Positions 37,095 to 47,328 of a DNA stretch of 64,000 nucleotides are shown piece by piece. The position numbers and the translations under genes are program-made. The notes below the pieces were generated by a model. The model saw nothing but the letters and a program-made list of their open reading frames with translations, had not been told where the DNA came from and made no database searches. Within the stretch, counting starts at the first letter, position 1; every line of letters starts with the position of its first letter. Source of the DNA: JAWXBG01 sp044375415 (GTDB taxonomy: Bacteria; Bacteroidota; Bacteroidia; Flavobacteriales_D; Sanyastnellaceae); assembly GCA_044375415.1 (NCBI GenBank), contig JBILMS010000004.1:1-64000 (forward strand), written 5' to 3'.

Positions 37095-37135
37095 AAGTCC
37101 GTATTTTTATCCCCTAAGGAAAAAAATGCGGACTT
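37095..37135 (+). terminator. 18-bp hairpin after coxA, overlapping the next start codon
   Basis: Arms at 37095-37112 and 37118-37135 pair with two irregular positions around a 5-base loop and are followed by a T-rich stretch (CTTCTTGTTTTT). It is placed as a terminator for the act-cox operon. The right arm contains the ATG (37126-37128) of the next gene. Confidence 0.75.
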
Positions 37136-37761
37136 CTTGTTTTTGGACATTTCTGATTTTTCTGTGTATCCGGTTCGGAGCACAAGCACAGCCTGTTAAT
37201 CTAGCTGATTCGCTGAGAAATGTCTTTAAAGAGAAGGCAAAGTTCACGGCAAAACTCGATTCCCGAAATTCATTTATCACCGGTAAAAGCGCTCAGATTC
37301 GAGGCGTAAAAGCAGGAATCTCGTTTGGTAATCGATTTATGATGGGTATTGGGTACAATTGGTTGGGCACTGAAATAAACGAAACCATTGAAACGATTCA
37401 TGGAACGAAACTTGCCGAAATTCGTTTTGCCTACGTAGCTCCTTTCATCGAATATGTGTTTTACAAAAAAAATAATTGGCAAGCCGACATCCCTGTGCAA
37501 ATTGGATTTGGAAGAAGTTTGTATCAATACGAACACTTCGGAGCCAAACAAATTACCGCTCGCGATAATGTGGTCCTTTACGAGCCCTCGATGATTGTAG
37601 AATACCAAGTCCTTGGACTTTTCGGATTTGGTGGAGGAATAGGTTATCGCCTTATGCTTAAAGGCAATCGTGAACTAGAACAACAATTTACTTCACCGAT
37701 GTATGTAATTCGGTTTCGGGTTTTGTTTGATGGGGTGAGGAAGATGATCAAAGAAGGCTAA
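37126..37761 (+). CDS. Exported protein of unknown function, probably outer-membrane beta-barrel
   Basis: The 211-residue protein has a signal peptide (about 1-21, ending GAQAQ). The rest alternates hydrophobic and polar residues with Gly and aromatic ends (GISFGNRFMMGIGYNW, YEPSMIVEYQVLGLFGFGGGIGYRL). This suggests eight or so strands of a small outer-membrane barrel. The start ATG lies in the right arm of the coxA terminator hairpin, and the signal peptide requires this start. There is no other in-frame Met before residue 60. No family was recognised. Confidence 0.7.
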   Translation: MRTSCFWTFLIFLCIRFGAQAQPVNLADSLRNVFKEKAKFTAKLDSRNSFITGKSAQIRGVKAGISFGNRFMMGIGYNWLGTEINETIETIHGTKLAEIRFAYVAPFIEYVFYKKNNWQADIPVQIGFGRSLYQYEHFGAKQITARDNVVLYEPSMIVEYQVLGLFGFGGGIGYRLMLKGNRELEQQFTSPMYVIRFRVLFDGVRKMIKEG

Positions 37762-37765
37762 AGTC

Positions 37766-37811
37766 AAACTCGGTTTTAAGCCGTGTTTTGAGGACGGTTA
37801 AACCCGGTTTT
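37766..37811. terminator. Possible bidirectional terminator
   Basis: An imperfect inverted repeat (about 37766-37784 with 37794-37811), with CGGTTTTAAGCC and GGTTAAACCCGG cores, lies between the two convergent genes. The mismatches make the call tentative. Confidence 0.4.
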
Positions 37812-39180
37812 ACTTCACAACAACAACTACGGGCTTGAGTTTTTTTTCGGCCAAGAAGAAAGTACCCTTCGACGTGCGAACTCCTTGCATCATACCTCTC
37901 GCAAAAAGAACGTCCTCCGGTAGATTGGAATTGATCAATTCCACTTTTTTGGTTTCTCCCTGCAAACATGTTGTTCTTATAGTGGCACCTCCGTTGAAAT
38001 CGGAAAGTTTGAATTCAGTTGTTTTATTAGCCATTATTTTGGAAACCATCTCATTATTTCCGTTTGAGTAGATTTCAATCGAATTTCCATTTTGAATTCC
38101 ATTACCTAATACGGTATAATAAGCATGGATAACGTTTGCGCTTGTTAATTCAGTGGTTACATTTAATTGAGGATCTACCTGTATGTACCAAATTGCAGCT
38201 GATCCGTATAAAAAGGAAACATAGCCGCTCTTAAGTGTGCTTGGGTCATGTATGGAACTTCCGTAGACTGTGCAGTCGATCGCATACTTAGAAACGTCTA
38301 CAGTATGAAGATTTGCACTGATGCTCTGATCTTTCGAAGATATTTTTACTACTGAGAATTCATTGACCACTGCTTTCAAACCGTTTTTGTGTCCGGCCAT
38401 GATGGCAATGAAATTATTTGAATCATCCGATACAATGGAAGCTTCATTTCTACTCGCCATGTTTGACATTTTGAATCGAGCGAGGTTCGATGATACTATT
38501 TTGTCACTTGCATTCGAATAGTGGACGATCGAAAAAGACTGGGCTCCATCCATGCTCACTTTTGATTCGAAAGTGGATGCAACGAAGGCAAAGTCTCCAT
38601 TGTTGGCGATGGCTGGAGTCAAAACTTCTGTGAGTTTGTTGAGGTCGTGTCCTATTACTGATTGGAGTTCTAATCGTGAATTAAATACAGCACTCTCCGT
38701 ACCGGTGGAGAGCAGGAATAAATTCCCATCGGGTGATTTCGCAGATTTGTAAAGTGCGAAACCATCATTCATTTTATTCTGCGGATCCGTACTCCAAATT
38801 TCTTTTATCTCACCGATCGTACCGTCTTCATTCAGAGTTCCTGCATAGTATTTGATTTTTTTTGACTTTTTATCTTCAAAGACGGAAACTAACCACAAGC
38901 TTCCATCATTACTTGAGAGCAATTCGAAATTGGTGTGTTTTGCCCTACTTGTTGTCAAATCAAAATTTAAAATGCTTGAGTTCTGTCCATCGTAAATGGC
39001 GGCAGAAATTTTCCCGGCTTCAGTGGGAGTGGAGATAAGCCATACAGAACCACTTAGAGAAGGAAACATATTGTTGGCTCCTCCTTTGATAACTATGGGC
39101 TCGCTTGCTTGCATGACAAGCTGGGCATGTAATCCGGTAAATAGGAAAAATGAGAAAAAGAGGATAGTTGCGATTTTCAT
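37810..39180 (-). CDS. Exported beta-rich protein of unknown function
   Basis: A 456-residue protein with a signal peptide (about 1-19, ending GLHAQ). The sequence is a series of strands with recurring SSNDGSLWLVSVFED and SPDGNLFLLSTG motifs, suggesting a propeller-type fold. There is no catalytic motif and no recognisable T9SS sorting domain at the C-terminus, which ends in ARGMMQGVRTSKGTFFLAEKK. A near-consensus -7 element (CATATTTG) lies 17 bases upstream of the ATG. It is convergent with the small barrel-like gene on the left. Confidence 0.75.
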   Translation of the reverse strand: MKIATILFFSFFLFTGLHAQLVMQASEPIVIKGGANNMFPSLSGSVWLISTPTEAGKISAAIYDGQNSSILNFDLTTSRAKHTNFELLSSNDGSLWLVSVFEDKKSKKIKYYAGTLNEDGTIGEIKEIWSTDPQNKMNDGFALYKSAKSPDGNLFLLSTGTESAVFNSRLELQSVIGHDLNKLTEVLTPAIANNGDFAFVASTFESKVSMDGAQSFSIVHYSNASDKIVSSNLARFKMSNMASRNEASIVSDDSNNFIAIMAGHKNGLKAVVNEFSVVKISSKDQSISANLHTVDVSKYAIDCTVYGSSIHDPSTLKSGYVSFLYGSAAIWYIQVDPQLNVTTELTSANVIHAYYTVLGNGIQNGNSIEIYSNGNNEMVSKIMANKTTEFKLSDFNGGATIRTTCLQGETKKVELINSNLPEDVLFARGMMQGVRTSKGTFFLAEKKLKPVVVVVK

Positions 39181-39196
39181 AAAGGCTTTGTTTATA

Positions 39197-39204
39197 CAAA
39201 TATG
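39197..39204 (-). promoter_or_regulatory. Possible -7 element of the 37810-39180 gene
   Basis: CATATTTG on the minus strand differs from TAnnTTTG at one position (first T) and lies at a fitting distance, 17 bases, from the ATG. Confidence 0.4.
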
Positions 39205-39255
39205 AGAAAGAGGTTTTTATTTTACAAATATCACCGGCTTTTCAAGGAAAAGAAC

Positions 39256-39381
39256 CCCTCACCCCACCTTCATCCGCTCCACCACCCGCGCCACTGCCGG
39301 ACACATCAGCGAATTGCGGTAGGTGAGGTCCATAATCTGATGCATGTTTTTGCGATCGGTGTGAGGGTATTCGCGACAGGC
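39256..39381 (-). pseudogene. Detached 3' fragment of a YkgJ-like gene (126-bp duplication)
   Basis: This stretch equals 46835-46960 with only two mismatches in 126 bases. Read on the minus strand it codes the last 40 residues and stop of the YkgJ-like protein (CREYPHTDRKNMHQ... to ERMKVG). No upstream part of the gene is present, so it is an orphan fragment. The two copies are in the same orientation and bracket the secretion block at 39400-46691. Confidence 0.9.
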
Positions 39382-39399
39382 TAAAGAAATCTATTTAGA

Positions 39400-40929
39400 T
39401 TATTCTACTATCACTTTCCTACAAATTACCTTTCCGTTTTCCAACCTTACCTTCAATAAATATACACCGGGTTTCATTTTTTTAATGTCTACAACCGATT
39501 GAAATGAACTCGATTTTTCAGAAATTATCATCCTGCCCGAGATGTCCAGGATATCGATTTGGTGTATCTTTTCATCGCACGAAAGAGTAATATGGTTTGA
39601 TGATGGATTTGGGTAGATTTCAAGGGTTGAATCTTCGAATTCTTGAATGCTATTTGGGCAGTTTATCCACTCTACATCACCACATGCATCCGTTTTAACA
39701 AGCCAATGCGCTTGAAGTATTTGGCTTTCATCTTCAGGGTCGATTAACTTTTCTATTTCACCCGACAAAATGTATCCTCCATCCGGACAATTTTCTAGGT
39801 CCACCAATCCTTGTTCTGTACATAAGGGTTGTTCGGGCAGTGGGTCAGGAATGAGTTTCTGCCACAGAACGTTCCCATTGTAATCCAGTTTTACCAGAGA
39901 GTTGCGCACTTCATCCGTTTCGTCGTCTCTTGAAAGATGTATTATTGCTAAATTGCCGTCGCTTGTCTGTATCATGCCATTGAAACTGCACATACATTCG
40001 TAATCAACATAGTCGAGCAAAAATGGGACATCCCACTCTACTAACATATCTGTATAATTGTATAGCGCGGCATGTGGTTCTTGAACGTTAAACGATGTTT
40101 CTAATGAGTAGTGATAAAGTACAACTGCTTCATTATTGTTGATGATGACAAGTTCAGGAGACCCATCAGGGAAAAGAGGATCTCCGAAATATTGAATATC
40201 GAATACAACTCCAAGTGTTGTGGTCTTCATTACAAAGCAACTATTACTAGCTTCGCTTGCGTTGGTGTAACCCCACAAAAGAAGATCTCCTTGTGGAGTT
40301 TGGGCCATATCTTGAACAGAGTAATATGTATCATTAAAAACAAGAGTAGTGTCAAATAGAATTGTTCCATTCAGGTCTATTTCGGTGAGACGTAAACCAG
40401 TGCTATCCAATCCGGTGTCAAATGCATCACTGTCGTATTGCCAGTGAGAAGCTAGCATAATATTTCCGTTAAGCAGTTCCTCGGCAGCAGATGCAAATCC
40501 CCAAGTGGTGTCAGGAATCATCCATTCATCCAATCGGCGAGTCCATAAAGTGTCGAACTGAGAATTGCAGCGTATCCAGGCTGGCCTATAATGCGTAGGA
40601 AAGCCAGTTGTGGTGCTCAAAAAATACGTTCCATCCGAGAGCAATAAGGATTGCGAATAGCCAAAGCCGTCGAAGTTAAATGGAATGGTTGTAAGAATTT
40701 CGGTTTGAATGTCTCCGGTATTGTTTACTAATCGCCCAGCTATGCCGTGGTCAATAAAGTTACTGCTGTATGCTGAACCGAAGGCCATGTGGTTGCTTCC
40801 GATTGGGAGTACATTATAAAATCCCTGACTAGAGTATACTCCAGATTCAAAATATGCATTATTAAAGTACTGGGCATTTCCGATATAAGCACAACGAAGA
40901 ATTAGGTATAGAAATATTATGTACTTCAT
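39400..40929 (-). CDS. T9SS-secreted protein of unknown function
   Basis: A 509-residue protein: signal peptide at about 1-19, a beta-rich body with repeated LLLSDGTYFLSTTTG- and TPQGDLLLWGYTN-type strands suggesting a propeller, and a T9SS type A sorting domain in the last 75 residues. The sorting domain begins LEIYPNPSSNHITLSC and ends in MKPGVYLLKVRLENGKVICRKVIV. It should be exported across the outer membrane. Its ATG overlaps the TGA of the huge metallopeptidase gene upstream by 4 bases (ATGA), so the two are translationally coupled. Its substrate or ligand is unknown. Confidence 0.85.
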   Translation of the reverse strand: MKYIIFLYLILRCAYIGNAQYFNNAYFESGVYSSQGFYNVLPIGSNHMAFGSAYSSNFIDHGIAGRLVNNTGDIQTEILTTIPFNFDGFGYSQSLLLSDGTYFLSTTTGFPTHYRPAWIRCNSQFDTLWTRRLDEWMIPDTTWGFASAAEELLNGNIMLASHWQYDSDAFDTGLDSTGLRLTEIDLNGTILFDTTLVFNDTYYSVQDMAQTPQGDLLLWGYTNASEASNSCFVMKTTTLGVVFDIQYFGDPLFPDGSPELVIINNNEAVVLYHYSLETSFNVQEPHAALYNYTDMLVEWDVPFLLDYVDYECMCSFNGMIQTSDGNLAIIHLSRDDETDEVRNSLVKLDYNGNVLWQKLIPDPLPEQPLCTEQGLVDLENCPDGGYILSGEIEKLIDPEDESQILQAHWLVKTDACGDVEWINCPNSIQEFEDSTLEIYPNPSSNHITLSCDEKIHQIDILDISGRMIISEKSSSFQSVVDIKKMKPGVYLLKVRLENGKVICRKVIVE

Positions 40930-43900
40930 AGTTTTATAAATGGAAGGAAATGTATTGCTGTTTCCATGGAATTGTGCAAGCGAAGAACGTAGTAACCAGG
41001 AGAAAGATCATCCAATTGAATCGTTGATAGGCCATTCGGATTTGGAGCTAAACATTTAACTATTCTACCAAAAGTATCGACTACTTGTAACGAAGAGATA
41101 TGTTCTTTTACAGCAGAGTAGTCAGTTATCAGAAGGTTATCAGCTGGGTTTGGAAATATTGTCGGTGCATTTTTGGAAGATTCTTGAGCTGAGTTTATAT
41201 TTCTAAAATCAACATCATCTTCTTGAATGTTCAAATTGGGTTCGTAATAATTATTTCCATAGCTCGAAAGTATGCTTTTAGCTTTTATGGAGGTATATCC
41301 ATTTGGGCTGTTGACCATTGAATGGAGCTCAGATAATTGTACTTGTGTTAAGATAGGCTCTTCCATTTCGTTGAGTGTATTTTCTAGAATATTTAATTGG
41401 ACTAAAGAATGCAAGTCCAGGACAACTTCATTCTGGTATTTGTGTTCCAATGACAAGACCTCAATGCTTGTATTTGCCCCTGAGTAGTCCTTCTTTCGAA
41501 GTTGAAGGAAAATCCGAAGCCACAAATCATCAACAAAGGGAGATTGATCAAGTAGTTGGATTGATTCTTCCATATTGCTATTTTGAAAATTGGAAGAAAT
41601 GAGTGCAAGTGTTTCTCGAAAGCGTTGTTGAGCAATAACATCCATTTCTTCTTCCAATTGCTCCTTATAGCTGACCCAATACAAGCCTTCATTGACTAAA
41701 TCTCTCTGCCATTGCTCGAGTGGAATTAATCGACTGTCAAGCCGCTCATTCACTCTTTCAGATTTAGCAGCGGTAGGGTTGTTTTGTAAAATTATTGTAA
41801 GAAGAATAGCGGGGAAATCGTATTCTCTATTTATAGCTTCAATCATAACCTCTTCACTTAAAGTTGGTGACTTCTCCATAAGTTCGTAATAAAGTTCCAA
41901 CGCATCATTGAATTGAGTAGTTACAATTTCATTCGTAAGTGATGTTGTGTTTCCGCCATCGACCAACTGGATCCATTCTGCATATAAAGACCCGTAGTGA
42001 GTTGAGAGGAAATTTCGTTGTATTTCTGAATCACTTGCATTGATTAAGGAATATTCTTCTAAACACTGATTAAACCGATTCTCGTTTACTTCATTGGTGA
42101 TGAAACCAACCAGTTCATTTATTCCATTCAAATTAAGGTCGTTATCGTGATAATAGTAGTGATGATCAGTGTTTATGTCAACATGCTTATGAAGATCGTC
42201 AAATGAATTACTATGAGTACTATTTACGAAGCTATTACCAGCGCTGAAATAAGGATTTGATTCTGTAATATTGTACGTTCCTCTTTGTCTTCTTCTTGTG
42301 CCTTTATAAAGTGGATTTAAAAGCGGGTCTCCGCTTAGGTCTATTCGAACATCTCGCTGGTTGTTTATAAAAGTGTTACATTCATAGTGAAGACCTTTTA
42401 CAGTGCCGCTGCCGCGATTTGTATCACGCATCCATATTCCCCTTATGAAATTGGAAATAGTGTTATCGTATATGTAATTGTCTGGCAATTCACCGGTATT
42501 TATACAAACAATTCCATTGCGCCAAACACCACTAGTGTTAGCTCCTTTGTTCAGTGTGTTCCCTGCAATGCCCAGTTGAAGGGCTAAACCTTCAACACTT
42601 ATTCCGTACAACCCGTAATTGCTGCTGGAGCCTTCAGGGTAGTCTGGAAAAATGGACGGCTGCGGATTCATGGTATTCTCGATAATAAATATCTCAGGGT
42701 AATCCAAAATCGTAATGTCCCTGTAGTTGTAAAAGTCAGTTTTAGAAATAACTATGGATGGATCTAGTGTGTAGCCACTCAACTGCCCATTGATAAATAT
42801 GCCATAGGTAAAGCCTCGAATTATTCCTGTGCAACTATTTTCATTAGCAGTTGCACAGGGTGCGTTCAACAAAGGCATTTCACAACCATTCCATATAAAT
42901 TGAGATTGAGTGGAGTGTATGCCATACATGATATAATCATTCATCATTCCATTGTTGAAGTTTTCAATTTGACAATTGTTGAATAAAACATTTCCGATAG
43001 CGGATAGTTGGATTCTCCTTATAATGCTGCCTTCTGCGGGAAGAGGACCGGGGTAATTCTCGTTATGGAAATTACAATCTCTGAATATTCCTCCTAGTGA
43101 TAATAAGTTACAAGATATGTTTGGACTATAATTAGTGAGATATAAGTCTCGCTGATTGTCGGTGAAAGTGCAGTAGGAACTTTCAATTCTGCCTCCTGCT
43201 GTGCTTGACATAGGAAATCCGTTTACGGAAGATTTATGATTTCGAATGGCACTTTTTGCATGCGTAAAGATACATCCTTCTGCATTTAGCCAACCTCTTA
43301 TCGATCCGGAATTGGATGCGCGCACCTCAATACCTTTCCAGAGTACGGAACATTGCCCATCGAACTTACTGTCTTTGGCAACTAGTTTTCCTCCCGCTTC
43401 TACATATATTTTTTTGTCCGAAGACATCAACACTTCAAGACCATATATTTCCAAGTTGGCACCAGGGGCTATTCTCAAGTCACCTTCAATCACAACATTG
43501 CCATCCGGATAATCCAAAATGTTCCAAATTTCATTACCTGAAATGGTGAAAGTTGAACCCAAAATGTCCGTTGTATAATTTTCATTTTCTATTTCGAAAT
43601 CACTCTCAAATTCACAACCGGACTCATTATACGTTATGTCTGCTGTATATAATCCGGCACATAAATTAGAAACTTCCTGCGTAGTCAGTCCATCTATTCC
43701 GGGTCCTTCCCAGTACAAAGAAAACGGCTCAGGACTTAGGAGTAATATAGAACCATTGCAGAGCGGATCGCTACAGTTTGTTTGGCTTATGATGGATTCA
43801 AGTGCAGGTGATGAACAGGTAATGTCGACTTGAGTAGTAATAATGATGGGGAAATCACCACTCATTGAAAGGCTGAGCGAAACATTATATAGACCTGCTG

Positions 43901-46691
43901 TTTCAACACAGTACGTATGCGTAGGATCATTTTCAATAATTGTTGGCGTACCATCCCCAAAAGTCCATTCTTGCGTCCAAGATTGATAGCATTCCGGAAC
44001 AGTGAAAGAATACGAATTACAAGTATTTTGAATGGCTATGATGCTTGGTGGTGAAGGAGATATAGCGAAACCATCCATAAAATCAGGTGAAGAAGAAGAA
44101 GCGTTGTCCATCCATTCAAATGGTGAGTATGTATGAAGGAACGGTTCATAGTTGATCTCACTGAATTCCGGAGAATCTGGATTATGGACTACCGAAACGT
44201 AATTTTGTTCGTCGCGAAATATATAAATTCGTTGCGTCGCTGTGGGTTCGGGGCCTCGTCGTATTTCGAGTCTCAATTGATCTCCAACAGCCCATACTTC
44301 ATTCGTTGATAAATCATAACGAAAAAGTTTGCTCAGAACCCCGGAAGAGTTGAAATAGATGTATTCTCCTAATGGGCTGAGTTCAAATTGAGAAATATTG
44401 ATTACAAGTGGAAAATTATTCTGAAAAACGTAGCCGTATGCACTCTCGAAATTATATGCGAGAGGCAGTGTGTACGTTGAGCTATAGGTGATGATTCCAG
44501 TTAGATTATTAAAAGAGTAGAAATAGAAACCATTAGAATTGGGGTTGAACCAAAGGATTTGATCGTTATACATTCTCATGTATCCTGGTGATATGTTGTC
44601 TGAAATTATTGACGAAGTAGGTTGCAGGTTTCCATCCCATTCGGATGATGAGAAGTCGGCATTCGTTAAGCCGTTGCTCGTAACTAGATAAGTTAGAAAA
44701 TGCGAAGGACCAGTAGCGATCAGCCAGTAATCTATGCCATTGCAATGAGGGACATGAAATATTCTTTTTATGGGCCCAAAACCACTCGTGTTCAACTGAG
44801 CTAATGGAGCTGCATAACCAATTCCTCCATTGGCATTTAGGTCTATGTCTGAATAGAAGAGGTTTCCATTTGAAGGATTTATTACAAACATTCTATATAA
44901 ACCTTCATTATTTGGTATGGGAATGCTGGCAATATAGCCTGGCGGATAAGATGGTATTTCATTCTCCTCTATCGGTAAATTTTCACTTAAGCTAAATGGT
45001 AGTAGATTGCCATCCGTATTGATTTCTTGGCCTAAAGCATTCCAGACATTCGTGCCGTTCGAATAAAAGAGAAGGTCGCCTGTTAATGGATCGTTTTGAG
45101 TAATTGTAACACCACTTGTTGCCATCGTGTATGGATCATATGCTAGGTCTGACATAACAGGAATTCCGGATGAGAAATTTAATCCGGCCCAATTTCCAAA
45201 TAGCCAATTGGCTTGTGAGTTCGCGATTCCGGAGCATTCGGTTATATAGACATTAGTTGACCAACTGCTAGTGTTGTTGTCTAAATCGGCCACTGTAAGC
45301 ACAACCTCATAATTACCGGAGGCTGCAAATTCATGTGTCACAAAAGGTGATAAGGATGTTTCTATAGTTCCATCTCCAAAATTCCATTCCCACGAAGCGG
45401 CAATTGAATTCATACCGTCAAGAGCATTAAAGGTAATTGGTTCATTGGTGCATTGATAAGATGAACTTGTATTGAACCAAGATGATAGGTACTCCCCAAA
45501 ACACCCGGAATCTCCGGCTACTCCGGTAGAAATGAGATTCTCCATGCTAACTAGGTTAGTGCGGTAGTCTTCGATATAAAGCTGCATTCTGCTGGTCTGA
45601 AGGGAGGTGAAGGTTTTTAGACATTCATCTTCGGAGGTGTATGACATGAAATTTTCAAAGTAGTCGTATGCATCCGTCTGATTCGCATCTGCAAATTGCA
45701 TGAAAGGGGGAATGGCAAACTGAGAATAGTCAACATTTTCAACACATGAATTACTTAAGTCAGACGAAGAGCAGAACATAAAATTCACGCTAGGTGACAT
45801 AGGGGGTGTATCACATACGAAATCTCCATTTGCTTCACAATAATTGGAATTGAGAGCATCATCGCTTGATCCTTCGCAATCTGTTTCTGTGCCGAAAGTT
45901 TGAAACGTATGGTACAATCGTAAGTAATGTCCAATTTCATGACATAGTATATTTCCTTCAGCATAAACGGGATACATATTTTGAGAGCCGAAGTTTTCAG
46001 AGCCAACTGCAGGGTGAATTATAACGACACCATCCAAGTCCGTAAGGGAATTACCTTGTTCGTCTGCTAATGGTAGAGGGGAGTATCCAACTGCCGAATT
46101 GCTGAAGGAATCTGTGATTGAATTGACAATATAAATATTCAAGTAATTGGCGAAAGGAAATTGTCCGAAAGAGTTTCCGCAGAGACTCATTAAACTCTCT
46201 TCGTGTTCCACAGAGATTACATGCTGGTAATAAGCGTAGGCGTAGCGCATAACCCCTGGTTCCCCCAAAACTGACCATTGAACTGTGCTTGGGTATGTAT
46301 TTTGCGCTAAACAAAATCGAATTTCGGTATCTACACCACCGTTTCCACCACTAAACATGAAATTAAGTTGCTCCATTTGATCCAAAATACGCTCATAAGA
46401 GAGATTTGCTCCATTTCATATTTCCTCTCCGTTATGTATAACGTGAAATACTACGGGAATATGATAATTTTCGTCGGGCATGCTCTGCCGTGTCTCGCCA
46501 ATATATCCGGAGGAATGCCATTCTTTGGAAATCCGACTTAATTCGGATTCGAATGACATAAGGGTTTCTTTATTTCCTAGAAAATCTATTGTTTGATGAA
46601 CGCAATTTCCATGTCCGCATGGAATGTTCTGAGCTAACGAAAAGTTACAGATACTAAGAAAACTGATTAGGCTTAGGATGTGATTTTTCAT
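40926..46691 (-). pseudogene. Giant T9SS-type M43 metallopeptidase gene broken by one in-frame TGA
   Basis: Read as one frame from ATG 46691 this gene has 1,922 codons including the stop, with a single TGA at 46416-46418 (codon 92). Frame and homology continue unchanged, from HNGEEI before the stop to NGANLSYERILDQ after it. The product would have these parts: a signal peptide (1-20); an M43 pappalysin-type catalytic domain with zinc motif HEIGHYLRLYH (His251, His255, His261) and the Met-turn NFMSY; a PKD domain (about 410-500); a region with NWLFGNWAGLNFSSG; a second PKD domain (WTFGDGTP); a beta-helix; a long helical region; and a T9SS sorting domain (TIFPNPADNLLITDY). The stop may be a recent mutation, an assembly error or read through. 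The downstream half could restart near 46385 but would lack the signal peptide. Confidence 0.85.
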
Positions 46692-46834
46692 GGAAAGAAT
46701 AATTCAGTAAGAAAGACATTATTAAGCAATATAGTTAATGGTAAATATATTGAAAATCAACCAATCGTTTATAAAATATCAATCATTTTCACCCAACCGG
46801 TTAACTCCGCATCGGCAAGACAGAATTCACACTT

Positions 46835-46960
46835 CCCTCACCCCACCTTCATCCGCTCCACCACCCGCGCCACTGCCGGACACATCAGCGAATTGCGATA
46901 GGTGAGGTCCATGATCTGATGCATGTTTTTGCGATCGGTGTGAGGGTATTCGCGACAGGC
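46835..46960. repeat. Direct repeat copy at the 3' end of the YkgJ-like gene
   Basis: This is the copy of the 126-bp duplication that sits in the intact gene; the other copy is at 39256-39381. It covers the last 40 codons, the stop and three bases beyond. The two copies bracket about 7.45 kb. Confidence 0.9.
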
Positions 46961-47323
46961 CTTTGGACGGTCCTCGTATATGCTGCAATAATTATCGGAA
47001 CCTAAAAAAGGGCATGGGGCAAAGTTTAAAACCCAGTCGCCATCTTCATCCACATGCAAATATTTCTCTGTGAAATGGGAGGGTCGCATTCCGAGATGAC
47101 TGCTAATTCGATCGATGTCCACATTGCGAAAGATTGGACTTGTTGTACGACAACAATTCGCACACTTCAGACAATCAATTTCTTCAAAGGCCTTTTCGTG
47201 CTCTTCGTGAAATTGCTGATCCAGATTTTTCGGCGGGTTTTTTCCCCAACGCAACATGAGCTTTTTATTCTCCTTGCGATTACTGTTGGCTTGATGGAGA
47301 TATTCCCGGTATCGGTCTTCCAT
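46838..47323 (-). CDS. YkgJ family zinc/iron-cluster cysteine-rich protein
   Basis: A 161-residue cytosolic protein with the family signature CLKCANCC, then CPFL, CSIY and RPKACREYP. Together these make the cysteine cluster proposed to bind zinc or an iron-sulfur cluster. The exact function of YkgJ proteins is not settled. Here the gene is the last in the MbnP/peroxidase operon, 5 bases after the 374-residue peroxidase. This may link it to metal handling, but it could be an unrelated passenger. Its 3' end is duplicated at 39256-39381. Confidence 0.85.
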   Translation of the reverse strand: MEDRYREYLHQANSNRKENKKLMLRWGKNPPKNLDQQFHEEHEKAFEEIDCLKCANCCRTTSPIFRNVDIDRISSHLGMRPSHFTEKYLHVDEDGDWVLNFAPCPFLGSDNYCSIYEDRPKACREYPHTDRKNMHQIMDLTYRNSLMCPAVARVVERMKVG

Positions 47324-47328
47324 GTCGA

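Noticed and set aside
39256..39381. A separate small gene for the YkgJ C-terminus
   Set aside because: It has no start codon or upstream coding sequence, and only the last 40 codons are present, so it is a duplicated fragment.
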